Shown here one piece after another: positions 56,695 through 64,000 of a DNA stretch of 64,000 nt; within the stretch, counting starts at the first letter, position 1, and every line of letters begins with the position of its first letter. A program made the position numbers and the translations under genes. Below the pieces are notes generated by a model. The model was not told the origin of the DNA. It was given only the letters and a program-made list of their open reading frames with translations, and made no database searches. The stretch is taken from positions 1-64,000 of the forward strand of contig JAIQFI010000001.1 of NCBI GenBank assembly GCA_020073345.1, in the 5' to 3' direction. Source of the stretch: Terriglobia bacterium (lineage in GTDB: Bacteria; Acidobacteriota; Terriglobia; Bryobacterales; Bryobacteraceae).

Positions 56695-57177
56695 TTATTG
56701 CGCCTTCCTAAGGCCGTCGATCAACTGGTCCAGCTTTTCGGGAGTCACGTGGTGATGGAAATCGTAATTGATCTCGACCGCCGGAGCCCAGGAACACGCG
56801 CCCATGCACTCGACTTCCTCGAGCGAAATCTGTCCATCCGCGGTCACCTCTTTGTGCCCGATGCCCAGCTTCTTGCAGGCGTGCTCGTACAATTCCATGC
56901 CGCCGACCAGAAGGCAACTGATATTGGTGCAGACCTGCACGTGATATTTCCCCATGGGCTTGCGGTGCAGCATCGAATAGTAGCCGACTACTTCGTCCAC
57001 CTGGAGCGGCGGGACCTCGCAGCGCCGGGCAACTTCATCGATCAGTTCCGGAGTCACCGCGCCGACTTCATCCTGTGCATAGATCAGCATCGGCACCACA
57101 GCCGACCGCTTCCGGCCTTCCGGATAGGCAGTGAGCATCTTCGCGAATTTTTCTTCGAGCTGAGGAGAAAAGTTCAT
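56695..57177 (-). CDS. nuoE: NADH-quinone oxidoreductase subunit E
   Basis: A 160-residue thioredoxin-fold subunit with the N1a [2Fe-2S] ligands C83, C88, C124 and C128 (CTNISC; CMGAC). The true start is ATG 57177, two bases after the nuoD stop; the longer open frame runs inside nuoD. Confidence 0.95.
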   Translation of the reverse strand: MNFSPQLEEKFAKMLTAYPEGRKRSAVVPMLIYAQDEVGAVTPELIDEVARRCEVPPLQVDEVVGYYSMLHRKPMGKYHVQVCTNISCLLVGGMELYEHACKKLGIGHKEVTADGQISLEEVECMGACSWAPAVEINYDFHHHVTPEKLDQLIDGLRKAQ

Positions 57178-57179
57178 CT

Positions 57180-58415
57180 TCAACGGTCCGTGTCGCCCAA
57201 CACAAAGTCCATGCTTCCTAGCGCCGCGATCGAATCGGCGATCAAAATGCCTTCCAGCATCTTCGGAAGACCTTGCAAGTTGCCGAAGCTGGGGGTGCGC
57301 ATGTGCACGCGATAGGGTTTGGACGTGCCGTCGCTCACCACATAGTAGCCGATCTCCCCGCGCGGAGCTTCGATGCACTGGTACGCCTCGCCGGCAGGCA
57401 CACGGAAGCCTTCGGTCACGATCTTGAAATGATAGATGAGCGCCTCCATCTGGGTTTTCATCTTTTCCCGCTCGGGAAGAACTACGTGCGGCGCGTCTGC
57501 CTGCCACGCGCCCTCCGGCATTCCTTCCAGAGCCTGCGTGATGATCTTGGCGCTTTCGCGCATCTCCTGGATGCGCACCCGGTACCGCGACCACACGTCG
57601 TTGCTGGTTTCGACAGGCACTTTGAAATCGAACTTGTCGTAGCTCGAATACGGCTCAGACTTGCGTATGTCCCAGTTCAAGCCCGCGCCCCGCAGCATCG
57701 GACCAGTAACACCCAAATCCAACATATCTTCGAGGGAGATGAAACCCACGCCTTTCGTCCGCCGGGTCCAGATGGGGTTGGCGTTCAGCAGTTCTTCGTA
57801 CTCGTCCACCTTGCTGGGGAAAGCCTTAATGAATTTGCCGACCGCTTGCTGCCATCCGCGCGGCGGCTCCAGCGCCAGCCCGCCGATGCGGATGTAGCTG
57901 GTCATCATGCGCTGCCCCGAAAACATCTCGAAGATCCGCAAAATATCTTCGCGTTCCCGGAAACAGTAGAAGAACATGGTCATCGCGCCGATATCCAGCG
58001 CGTGCGTTCCCAGCCAGACCAGGTGGCTGTTCAGGCGCGAGAACTCGGTCATCATGACGCGGGTCCACTGCGCGCGCGCCGGAATTTCGATCTGCAGGAG
58101 TTTCTCAACCGCCAGCGCGTACACCAGGTTGTTAGAAAGATTCGCGAGGTAGTCGACGCGATCGGTCAGCGTCACCGCCTGCTGCCAGTTTTTCTGCTCG
58201 AATTCCTTCTCGATGCCGGTGTGCAGGAAGCCGATGTCGGGCGCGGCACTGATGATGGTCTCGCCTTCAAGTTCCAGCACGATACGCAATACGCCGTGGG
58301 TCGAAGGATGCTGCGGACCCATGTTGAGGGTCATGCGCCGCGGCGCCGCGGGCGTCGCGGGAATTTCCTGAGTCGCCTGAATCGTCGATGTGTGGTCTTC
58401 GAACGAATGTTTCAT
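57180..58415 (-). CDS. nuoD: NADH-quinone oxidoreductase subunit D
   Basis: A 411-residue 49-kDa-type subunit that lines the quinone site: NMGPQHPSTHGVLR at the N-terminus (quinone-head histidine), then RDYLANL-like VDYLANLSNN, TGPMLRGAG and the C-terminal LGDTDR. It follows nuoC by 3 bases and is separate from it, unlike the fused E. coli NuoCD. Confidence 0.96.
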   Translation of the reverse strand: MKHSFEDHTSTIQATQEIPATPAAPRRMTLNMGPQHPSTHGVLRIVLELEGETIISAAPDIGFLHTGIEKEFEQKNWQQAVTLTDRVDYLANLSNNLVYALAVEKLLQIEIPARAQWTRVMMTEFSRLNSHLVWLGTHALDIGAMTMFFYCFREREDILRIFEMFSGQRMMTSYIRIGGLALEPPRGWQQAVGKFIKAFPSKVDEYEELLNANPIWTRRTKGVGFISLEDMLDLGVTGPMLRGAGLNWDIRKSEPYSSYDKFDFKVPVETSNDVWSRYRVRIQEMRESAKIITQALEGMPEGAWQADAPHVVLPEREKMKTQMEALIYHFKIVTEGFRVPAGEAYQCIEAPRGEIGYYVVSDGTSKPYRVHMRTPSFGNLQGLPKMLEGILIADSIAALGSMDFVLGDTDR

Positions 58416-58418
58416 CTT

Positions 58419-58880
58419 CTACTCACTCGGGTAGCTGTACTTGTACCCATGCACCGGATAATCTTTCCGCAGAGGATGCCCTTCCCAGTCGATCGGCATC
58501 AGGATTCGCACCAGGTTCGGATGATTGCGGAAACCGATGCCGAACATATCGAACACTTCCCGCTCATACCAGTTCGCGGAGCGCCAGACGCCGGTTACGG
58601 AGTCGATCTCGGGAATATCGGGAGAAGTAGCCCCGCTCAGCAAGCACTTCAGCCGCAGCCGCTGATTCTTTTCGATCGAGTGGAGATGATAGATCACTTC
58701 GAAGCGCGGCTCGGCCGGATGCAGATCCACGGCGGTGATGCCGCTCAGCCGGATGTACTTCTCGGAATCCTTGAGGTGCCGGCACAGATCCACGATCCGC
58801 GCGGGATCCGCGATGAGCGTCGTTTCCCCGAAGGCTTGCTTCGTTTCGAGCACTGCCGGGTGATTCACGGGTTGACTCAC
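58419..58880 (-). CDS. nuoC: NADH-quinone oxidoreductase subunit C
   Basis: A 153-residue 30-kDa-type subunit; [39 protein letters not shown] is diagnostic. It begins with GTG at 58880, overlapping the nuoA stop (GTGA), so no nuoB lies between, although nuoB is normally placed there. Confidence 0.94.
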   Translation of the reverse strand: MSQPVNHPAVLETKQAFGETTLIADPARIVDLCRHLKDSEKYIRLSGITAVDLHPAEPRFEVIYHLHSIEKNQRLRLKCLLSGATSPDIPEIDSVTGVWRSANWYEREVFDMFGIGFRNHPNLVRILMPIDWEGHPLRKDYPVHGYKYSYPSE

Positions 58881-59269
58881 TTGGTGTCTCCCTTTTTCAG
58901 CACGGCCCAGTCCAGGGCGCCCTTCTTCCACACGTAGAAAAAGCCCACCAGCACCAGCGCCACGAAGATCAGCATTTCGAAGAAGCCGAACATCTTCAGG
59001 TCGCGATACACCACCACCCAGGGATACAGGAACACGGCTTCGATGTCGAACAGGATGAAAATCATCCCCACCAGATAGAACTTGACACTGAACCGTTCGC
59101 GAGCCGAGCCCACCGGCGCCATGCCGGATTCGTACGGCGTGTCCTTGAGCGGTGAGCGTGCGCGCTTCCCTAGTATCGTGGACGCAAGAATCAGAACGGA
59201 CGCCAAGCCGGCCGCAATGAGCATCTGCACCAGCACTGGGAAGTAGATTTCGGGATAATTTGATGGCAT
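58877..59269 (-). CDS. nuoA: NADH-quinone oxidoreductase subunit A
   Basis: A 130-residue membrane subunit with three TM segments; [40 protein letters not shown] is diagnostic. First gene of the operon. The ATG at 59269 opens the hydrophobic N-terminus; the longer frame to 59353 is rejected. Confidence 0.95.
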   Translation of the reverse strand: MPSNYPEIYFPVLVQMLIAAGLASVLILASTILGKRARSPLKDTPYESGMAPVGSARERFSVKFYLVGMIFILFDIEAVFLYPWVVVYRDLKMFGFFEMLIFVALVLVGFFYVWKKGALDWAVLKKGDTK

Positions 59270-59339
59270 CGTTCGAGTGCCGCGCGGAACGTCCCCGGGG
59301 TCCGGCCACGTCAGCTGGGATCCACAACCGTAACTATTG

Positions 59340-59369
59340 AATATAATGACCATCGAAACGGGGTGTCAA
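59340..59369 (-). promoter_or_regulatory. Promoter of nuo operon
   Basis: On the minus strand TTGACA (59369-59364) is followed after 18 bases by TATATT (59345-59340), 71 bases before the nuoA start. The same AT-rich core reads TATAAT (59342-59347) on the plus strand, so the thiS-like gene may use an overlapping, divergent promoter. Confidence 0.6.
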
Positions 59370-59378
59370 ACGTGCCGC

Positions 59379-59603
59379 ATGGAAAGTGCTGAAACAAAGA
59401 CGATTGAAGTTGTTGTAAATGGTAAACCGCGCCGCGTGCCAGAGGGGTTTTCCCTGGACCGCTTGCTGGTCTGGCTCGAGATCGATCCTTCGCGTGTGGC
59501 GGTGGAACGCAACCTGGCGATCGCGCGCAAGACGGATTGGCCGACGACACTCGTCGAGCCCGGAGACCGTCTCGAGATCGTGTGGTTCGTCGGCGGAGGA
59601 TAG
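59379..59603 (+). CDS. thiS: ThiS/MoaD-like sulfur carrier protein
   Basis: A 74-residue ubiquitin-fold protein with VVVNGKPRRVPEG, LLVWLEIDPSRVAVERN and a C-terminal Gly-Gly (WFVGGG), the site of thiocarboxylate formation. ThiS delivers sulfur for the thiamine thiazole ring. No other thiamine genes are near, so a different sulfur-transfer role is possible. The ATG at 59379 is chosen; upstream in-frame starts overlap the promoter core. Confidence 0.85.
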   Translation: MESAETKTIEVVVNGKPRRVPEGFSLDRLLVWLEIDPSRVAVERNLAIARKTDWPTTLVEPGDRLEIVWFVGGG

Positions 59604-59631
59604 TCCCTTACCTGGGGCGCGGGTGGCCCTA

Positions 59632-59659
59632 TTGACTTGCCCCTCCAGTCGAGTACAAT
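59632..59659 (+). promoter_or_regulatory. Sigma70-type promoter of merR gene
   Basis: TTGACT (59632-59637), 16-base spacer, TACAAT (59654-59659), 45 bases before the MerR-family start. Confidence 0.6.
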
Positions 59660-59703
59660 CGGTAAGATCCAAGGAAATTCATACAGAACGGACCGCCTGA
59701 TTC

Positions 59704-60207
59704 ATGTTTAAATCCCGCAAGAGCCGTCCCGACGCACAGGTCCCCGAAAGGACCTATTCATCAAGCGAGGTTGCCGATGTTGCCGAAGTCAGTTTGCGGC
59801 AGCTGCAATGGTGGGATGAGCGCAAAGTGGTTTCTCCGCGGCATGAAGGACACCGCCGTGTGTACGATCCGGCCGAGGTGATCGAGATTACCGTGATCGC
59901 AGAATTGCGCCGCAAGGGATTTTCCCTCCAGAAGATCCGCCGCGTGCTCCGCTTCCTGCAGCGCGAGATGGGCCGCCGCCTGGCCGAGGTTCTGCAAGCC
60001 AACGCGGATTTGCACCTGGTCACGGACGGGAAATCGATTTACCTCGAGGATCATCAGGAACGCATTATCGATATCCTCAAGAACGCCCGCCAGCCCATGT
60101 TTCTGGTGTGCGTGAGCGACCAGGCTCGCCGCTTGGGTGAATCGGACCGCAAGCCGGCCCGTATGGAACCCGGCGCGGCTGCGCGGCGGGCCGCCCGGAT
60201 GGGCTAG
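59704..60207 (+). CDS. MerR-family transcriptional regulator
   Basis: A 167-residue protein. The winged helix (YSSSEVADVAEVSLRQLQWWDERKVVSPRHEGHRRVYDPAEVIEITVIAELRRKGFSLQKIRRVLRFL, about 19-85) is a MerR DNA-binding domain. The rest contains GKSIYLEDHQERIIDIL and a tail rich in Arg and Ala. No metal-binding cysteine pair typical of MerR/CueR is seen, so it does not look like a metal sensor. Its own promoter lies upstream; targets unknown. Confidence 0.85.
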   Translation: MFKSRKSRPDAQVPERTYSSSEVADVAEVSLRQLQWWDERKVVSPRHEGHRRVYDPAEVIEITVIAELRRKGFSLQKIRRVLRFLQREMGRRLAEVLQANADLHLVTDGKSIYLEDHQERIIDILKNARQPMFLVCVSDQARRLGESDRKPARMEPGAAARRAARMG

Positions 60208-60273
60208 CCGCTTTCCCTCCACTACCCAGGACTTTTTCAGGCTTTGCCCGGGGCCGTACTGTTCCTAAACTGG

Positions 60274-60279
60274 TATACT
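60274..60279 (+). promoter_or_regulatory. Candidate -10 element of protease gene
   Basis: TATACT (60274-60279) precedes GGAGG and the ATG at 60302. No clear -35 box is seen. Confidence 0.3.
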
Positions 60280-60301
60280 GAAACCGCTGGAGGCTCTAAG
60301 C

Positions 60302-61906
60302 ATGCCTAAGTTTCGTCGCCGTAGCTACTTCCTGGTCCCGTCGTTCATCATCCTGTGCTCCATCGTGGCAGGGTTCATGGGCAGCAGGGGGGTTTCGGCC
60401 GCCTCGCCGTCGAATGACGCCGATCAGAGCCTGAAAGCCTTCACCAAGATCTACAGCACGGTGGAGCAGAACTTCGCCGACGAAGTGAAGCCTGACAAGG
60501 GCGTCTACAAGGGCGCGATTCCGGGTATGCTCCGGACGCTCGATCCGCACTCCAATTTCTTCGATCCCCGCGATTACCAGGCGCTGCGTGAAGACCAGCG
60601 CGGCCATTATTACGGAGTAGGTATGTCGGTGCAGGCGCGCAACGGCAAGACCATCGTCATGGCGCCGTTCGCCGGCTCCCCCGCCTACCGCGCCGGACTG
60701 CGGCCGGGCGACGTTATTCTCGAAGTCAACGACAAGAAGACCGATAACCTGAACACCACCGAAGTCGCCGACCTGCTCAAAGGCCCGCGCGGCACCAAGG
60801 TCCAGGTGAAGATCGGCCGCGAGGGCGCCGATCAGCCCCTGGTGTTCAACATCATCCGCGACGAAATTCCGCGCTTCAGCGTGCCGGATGCGTTTTACGT
60901 GAAACCCGGCATCGGATACGTGAAGGTCACCCAGTTCAACGAGAACACCGGCAAGGAACTGGAAGACAAACTGAAGAAGCTCAATGAAAAAGAGATGAAG
61001 GGCTTGGTTCTGGATCTGCGCGAGAATCCAGGCGGCCTTCTCAATGAAGGCGTCGACGTGGCCAGCCACTTCTTGAAGAAGGGCGATCTGGTGGTCAGCC
61101 ATCACGGCCGTAACTCGCCCAACAAGAATTACTCGGCCCGTGCGGACGGCGCCGGCAAGGATTATCCCATCGTCGTGCTGGTCAACCGTTACACCGCGTC
61201 GGCTGCCGAGATCGTCAGCGGAGCGCTGCAGGATCACGACCGTGGCTGGATTCTAGGCGAAACGACCTTCGGGAAGGGCCTGGTTCAGACCGTGTTCCCC
61301 CTGAACGATAACACCGGGCTGGCTCTGACTACGGCCCACTACTATACGCCCAGCGGACGGCTGATCCAGCGCGACTACTCCAATATTTCGTTCCTGGACT
61401 ACTACACCCATACCAATCTCGATCAGAAGAACCTGTCGGACGTGAAGATGACCGATAGCGGCCGCACCGTCTACGGCGGCGGCGGAATCACGCCGGATGA
61501 AAAATTCGAGCTGGCCAAGTACAACCCGTTCCAGATTGAAGTTCTTCGCAAGTATGCACTCTTCAATTTCTCGGCCAAGTACTTCGGCAAACGCGACGCG
61601 AAACTGCCCAAGGGCTGGGAACCGGGCGAGGACGTAATCAATGAGTTCCGCCAGTTCCTGCAGGATCAGAAGGCCCAGTTCACTCCCGCTGATTTCGCCG
61701 CCAATCGGGATTGGGTCAAGAAGGAACTGAAGCGTGAGATGTACATCACCGCCTTCAGCCAGGATGAATCGCAGCGCGTGGCCATCGAGCAGGACGAGGA
61801 AGTGCTGCGGGCCATCGACTCCATGCCCAAGGCGAAGGCCCTGGTCGACAACGCCAAGAAGCTGCTGGTGCAGCGCACTGGCGTTCCAGTAATCGCGGCG
61901 AAGTAG
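60302..61906 (+). CDS. ctpA: C-terminal processing protease (S41)
   Basis: A 534-residue exported or membrane-anchored serine protease. N-terminal signal/anchor (about 10-33), helical segment, PDZ domain (about 98-180, YGVGMSVQARNG, GLRPGDVILEVN), then the S41 catalytic domain with Ser in YTASAAEIVSGAL near 301 and Lys in TFGKGLVQT near 326. The C-terminal extension (about 395-534) is longer than in E. coli Prc-type short homologues. It trims or degrades periplasmic proteins from exposed C-termini. GGAGG precedes the ATG. Confidence 0.93.
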   Translation: MPKFRRRSYFLVPSFIILCSIVAGFMGSRGVSAASPSNDADQSLKAFTKIYSTVEQNFADEVKPDKGVYKGAIPGMLRTLDPHSNFFDPRDYQALREDQRGHYYGVGMSVQARNGKTIVMAPFAGSPAYRAGLRPGDVILEVNDKKTDNLNTTEVADLLKGPRGTKVQVKIGREGADQPLVFNIIRDEIPRFSVPDAFYVKPGIGYVKVTQFNENTGKELEDKLKKLNEKEMKGLVLDLRENPGGLLNEGVDVASHFLKKGDLVVSHHGRNSPNKNYSARADGAGKDYPIVVLVNRYTASAAEIVSGALQDHDRGWILGETTFGKGLVQTVFPLNDNTGLALTTAHYYTPSGRLIQRDYSNISFLDYYTHTNLDQKNLSDVKMTDSGRTVYGGGGITPDEKFELAKYNPFQIEVLRKYALFNFSAKYFGKRDAKLPKGWEPGEDVINEFRQFLQDQKAQFTPADFAANRDWVKKELKREMYITAFSQDESQRVAIEQDEEVLRAIDSMPKAKALVDNAKKLLVQRTGVPVIAAK

Positions 61907-61934
61907 TCGGCTCGTAAAATAGTTCTTCAAGATA

Positions 61935-63686
61935 TTGCGTCCACAAATAACCGTTCTCGATGCGGGCGGGCAGTATTGTCACCTGATTGCGCGCAAGGTC
62001 CGCGATTTGGGGGTCTACGCGGAAGTCGCTCCCAGTGAAACCCCTGCCGCGAATCTCGCCGGCCGCAAAGGCGTCATCATTTCAGGCGGACCCTCCAGCG
62101 TCTACGATCCTGGAAGTCCCACCATCGACCCACGTTTACTGCACAGCGGGATTCCCGTACTCGGGATATGCTACGGGCAGCAGCTGATGGCCCACATCCT
62201 GGGCGGACGCGTGGAAAAAGGCGACCGCGGCGAATACGGATTCGCCCAGCTCGACCTCTTGCGTGAGGATGGGCTGTTTCGGGGAATCGTCGGGCGCCAG
62301 CAAGTGTGGATGAACCACCGCGATGCGGTACAAGCTCCACCTGACGGCTTCGACGTCCTGGGCACAACTGCCACCTGCACCGTCGCCGCCATGGCCTCCC
62401 CTGAACGCGGGCTGTATGCGGTTCAGTTTCACCCCGAAGTGGCGCACACCCCCTGTGGCACCCAGATTCTCAAGAATTTCGTCTTCGGGGCCTGCGGATG
62501 TGTGAAGGACTGGGATCCGGCCGGCCAGGTTCAAGCCATCGAGGACCAGATCCGCGCGGTGGCGCAAGACCGCAATATTTTCTTCTTCGTGAGCGGGGGC
62601 GTGGATTCGACCGTAGCCTACACGCTGTGCCTGCGCGCGCTGGGGCCCGAGCGCGTGCATGGAACCTATGTCGACACCGGGCTGATGCGCCAGGGCGAGA
62701 CCGAATTCGTGCGCGCCAACTTTGCGGCGCTGGGCGCGCGGGCGTTTGCGGTGGAAGACGCCGCCCGGCAGTTCTTAGGCGCGCTCGCAAGCGCTGTTAA
62801 TCCAGAAGAAAAACGTCACATCATCGGCGAGGAGTTCGTGCGCGTCCAGCAGCGCATTCTAGAGTCGGAGCATTTCCTGAACGGGCGCTGGATCCTCGGC
62901 CAGGGAACCATTTACCCCGACACTATTGAATCCGGCGGGACCGCCAAAGCCGATCTGATCAAGACCCATCACAACCGCGTGGCCGGGATTCAGAGACTGA
63001 TCGACGAGGGCCGCATCATCGAGCCGCTCGCGTCGTTCTATAAAGATGAGGTCCGGGCCATCGGCCGCCAACTGGGCCTCGCGCCCGCGCTGCTCGACCG
63101 GCATCCGTTCCCTGGGCCCGGGCTGGCGATACGATGTTTATGCACGACGTCTGACGCGAAGGTCGAAAAATTGTCCGAGGGCTGGCTTCTGCCGGTCCAA
63201 ACGGTCGGCGTGCAGGGCGATTCGCGAACCTACCGGGCCGTGCTTGCGATCGACGGCTTTCCTGATTCGCACGAGGAATCCAGCAGTCTTACCAACAAGA
63301 TGGAGCGAATAAATCGCGTGGTAGTTGAGGTCTGGACCGCCGGAAAGATCGGGACCATGCGTGCCGTCCCGGGATGCCTCACGAATGAAAGATTGGCCCG
63401 GCTGCGGCAGGCCGACGCCATTGTCCGGCGCCTCACGCATGCCAGCGGCTTCGACCACGCGGTCTGGCAGTTCCCCGTGGTGCTGATGCCCCTGGGAACG
63501 CCGGAGCGACCGGATTCCGTGGTGCTGCGCCCCATCGATTCGGTGGACGGCATGACCGCCAGCGTCGTGCGGATGCCTAAGGATCTTCTCGATGATATCG
63601 TGCGCGAGCTGAGCGCGATTCCCGGTGTAGCGGGCGTGTTCTACGACCTTACCAACAAGCCGCCCGCCACCATTGAGTGGGAGTAG
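61935..63686 (+). CDS. guaA: GMP synthase, eukaryote-type domain layout
   Basis: A 583-residue glutamine-hydrolysing GMP synthase. The class I glutaminase domain (about 5-195) has GICYGQQ with the catalytic Cys and FHPEV with His and Glu. The ATP pyrophosphatase domain has the P-loop FVSGGVDST near 217-225. After GPGLAIR comes LPVQTVGVQGDSRTY, then about 60 residues before RLRQADAIVRRL. Then WQFPVVLMPL, SVVLRPIDSVDGMTA and KPPATIEWE follow. In standard bacterial GuaA (about 525 residues) the L-P-x-x-S-V-G-V-x-G-D block follows the READAI block. Here it precedes it, as in the human-type enzyme with two dimerisation subdomains. TTG start at 61935; ribosome-binding site weak. Confidence 0.93.
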   Translation: MRPQITVLDAGGQYCHLIARKVRDLGVYAEVAPSETPAANLAGRKGVIISGGPSSVYDPGSPTIDPRLLHSGIPVLGICYGQQLMAHILGGRVEKGDRGEYGFAQLDLLREDGLFRGIVGRQQVWMNHRDAVQAPPDGFDVLGTTATCTVAAMASPERGLYAVQFHPEVAHTPCGTQILKNFVFGACGCVKDWDPAGQVQAIEDQIRAVAQDRNIFFFVSGGVDSTVAYTLCLRALGPERVHGTYVDTGLMRQGETEFVRANFAALGARAFAVEDAARQFLGALASAVNPEEKRHIIGEEFVRVQQRILESEHFLNGRWILGQGTIYPDTIESGGTAKADLIKTHHNRVAGIQRLIDEGRIIEPLASFYKDEVRAIGRQLGLAPALLDRHPFPGPGLAIRCLCTTSDAKVEKLSEGWLLPVQTVGVQGDSRTYRAVLAIDGFPDSHEESSSLTNKMERINRVVVEVWTAGKIGTMRAVPGCLTNERLARLRQADAIVRRLTHASGFDHAVWQFPVVLMPLGTPERPDSVVLRPIDSVDGMTASVVRMPKDLLDDIVRELSAIPGVAGVFYDLTNKPPATIEWE

Positions 63687-63692
63687 TCTCCC

Positions 63693-64000
63693 CTACTGTT
63701 TTCCCTTGCCCTTACCGCCGCCACGGCCTTGGCTCGAAGGCGGCACCAGCTTCTGCAGGCGCAGATACACTGCCATGCTGCCGTAGCACTCTTCGTTGTG
63801 CGCGACGTTGAACCATAGCCAGGACACGCGCGGCCGGGGTCCACGGAACGTCTGGACGTCGGTGTTGGCGTTGGCAGCGGTGGTTCCGTCATAGGCCGCG
63901 TCACACATGTCGAAGGACGCCTTTAGCGCTGCCACCAGATCCGCCTTTGTGGTCTTGGACGCCGCGGCGAGCTGCTTGGTATCGCCGGTGATGCCGCCGC
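63693..64000 (-). CDS. DinB-like protein, C-terminal part (cut by window end)
   Basis: An incomplete minus-strand gene running off the window. The visible about 102 residues contain VAALKASFDMCDAAYD, WFNVAHNEECYGSMAVYLRLQKLVPPSS and a basic, Gly/Lys-rich tail. The N-x-x-H-N-x-x-x-Y-G-x-M-x-x-Y-L-R pattern is typical of DinB-like metal-binding four-helix proteins. The 5' end and any signal peptide lie outside. Confidence 0.75.
   Translation of the reverse strand, partial: GGITGDTKQLAAASKTTKADLVAALKASFDMCDAAYDGTTAANANTDVQTFRGPRPRVSWLWFNVAHNEECYGSMAVYLRLQKLVPPSSQGRGGGKGKGKQ

Noticed and set aside
55555-57315. Long plus-strand reading frame (586 codons) across nuoF and nuoE
   Set aside because: It is antisense to clearly recognised complex I genes and has no family motifs; long antisense frames are expected at this GC content. 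The same holds for 57273-58937, 54145-55539 and 49983-51335.
1-64000. tRNA, rRNA, CRISPR arrays, riboswitches
   Set aside because: No cloverleaf with a GTTCGA-type T arm, no regularly spaced direct repeats and no known riboswitch core were found by reading; a covariance-model scan would be needed to exclude small RNAs.

Overview
The window is GC-rich and most resembles an Acidobacteriota genome of the Bryobacterales / 'Candidatus Solibacter' type. Supporting signs are a large MacB-like orphan permease preceded by a PadR regulator, the C-terminal piece of a TIGR03435/DUF3738 protein, several quinoprotein dehydrogenases with attached cytochrome c domains, and a DUF2934 miniprotein. This assignment is inferred from gene content, not from a marker phylogeny.

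Layout. 1-10.3 kb is an accessory stretch of small single-domain enzymes (metallo-beta-lactamase fold hydrolase, cupin, globin, epoxide hydrolase, chloroperoxidase-like hydrolase, NmrA-like reductase) and a PAS-GAF sigma54 activator. They are separated by gene wreckage (NmrA remnant, ECF sigma remnant, broken quinoprotein gene joined to a cut DUF2934 gene) and by a dispersed non-coding element with a conserved palindrome. 10.3-19 kb is a periplasmic oxidation island: cytochrome c, a quinoprotein dehydrogenase with a DYD metal-site motif, SoxC and SoxD-like proteins, an IS110 remnant and a second cytochrome-quinoprotein fusion. 19-24.3 kb holds the PadR/permease pair and a class V aminotransferase. 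24.3-31.1 kb is a minus-strand operon: ECF sigma factor, zinc-finger/FecR anti-sigma-like protein, then two ABC ATPase/permease pairs. One of these permeases carries a BamE/SmpA-like insert.

31.3-46.5 kb is mostly housekeeping: SMC, a MoxR-type AAA+ ATPase coupled to an uncharacterised 608-residue partner, Uma2, YceD-L32-PlsX, DsbD, an M28 peptidase, an OFA-type MFS transporter and a diguanylate cyclase. 46.5-59.3 kb is a tightly overlapping NADH dehydrogenase operon read leftwards (nuoA, C, D, E, F, G, H, J, K, L, M, N) with no nuoB and no nuoI. 59.3-64 kb holds a ThiS-like protein, a MerR regulator, a C-terminal processing protease, a GMP synthase of the architecture known from eukaryotes, and the end of a DinB-like gene.

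The observations most worth following are the AAA+/partner pair at 34.9-37.6 kb, the nuo operon without nuoB and nuoI, the eukaryote-type GMP synthase, the BamE-like insert in an ABC permease, and the dispersed palindromic leader element. No rRNA, tRNA or CRISPR array was recognised.
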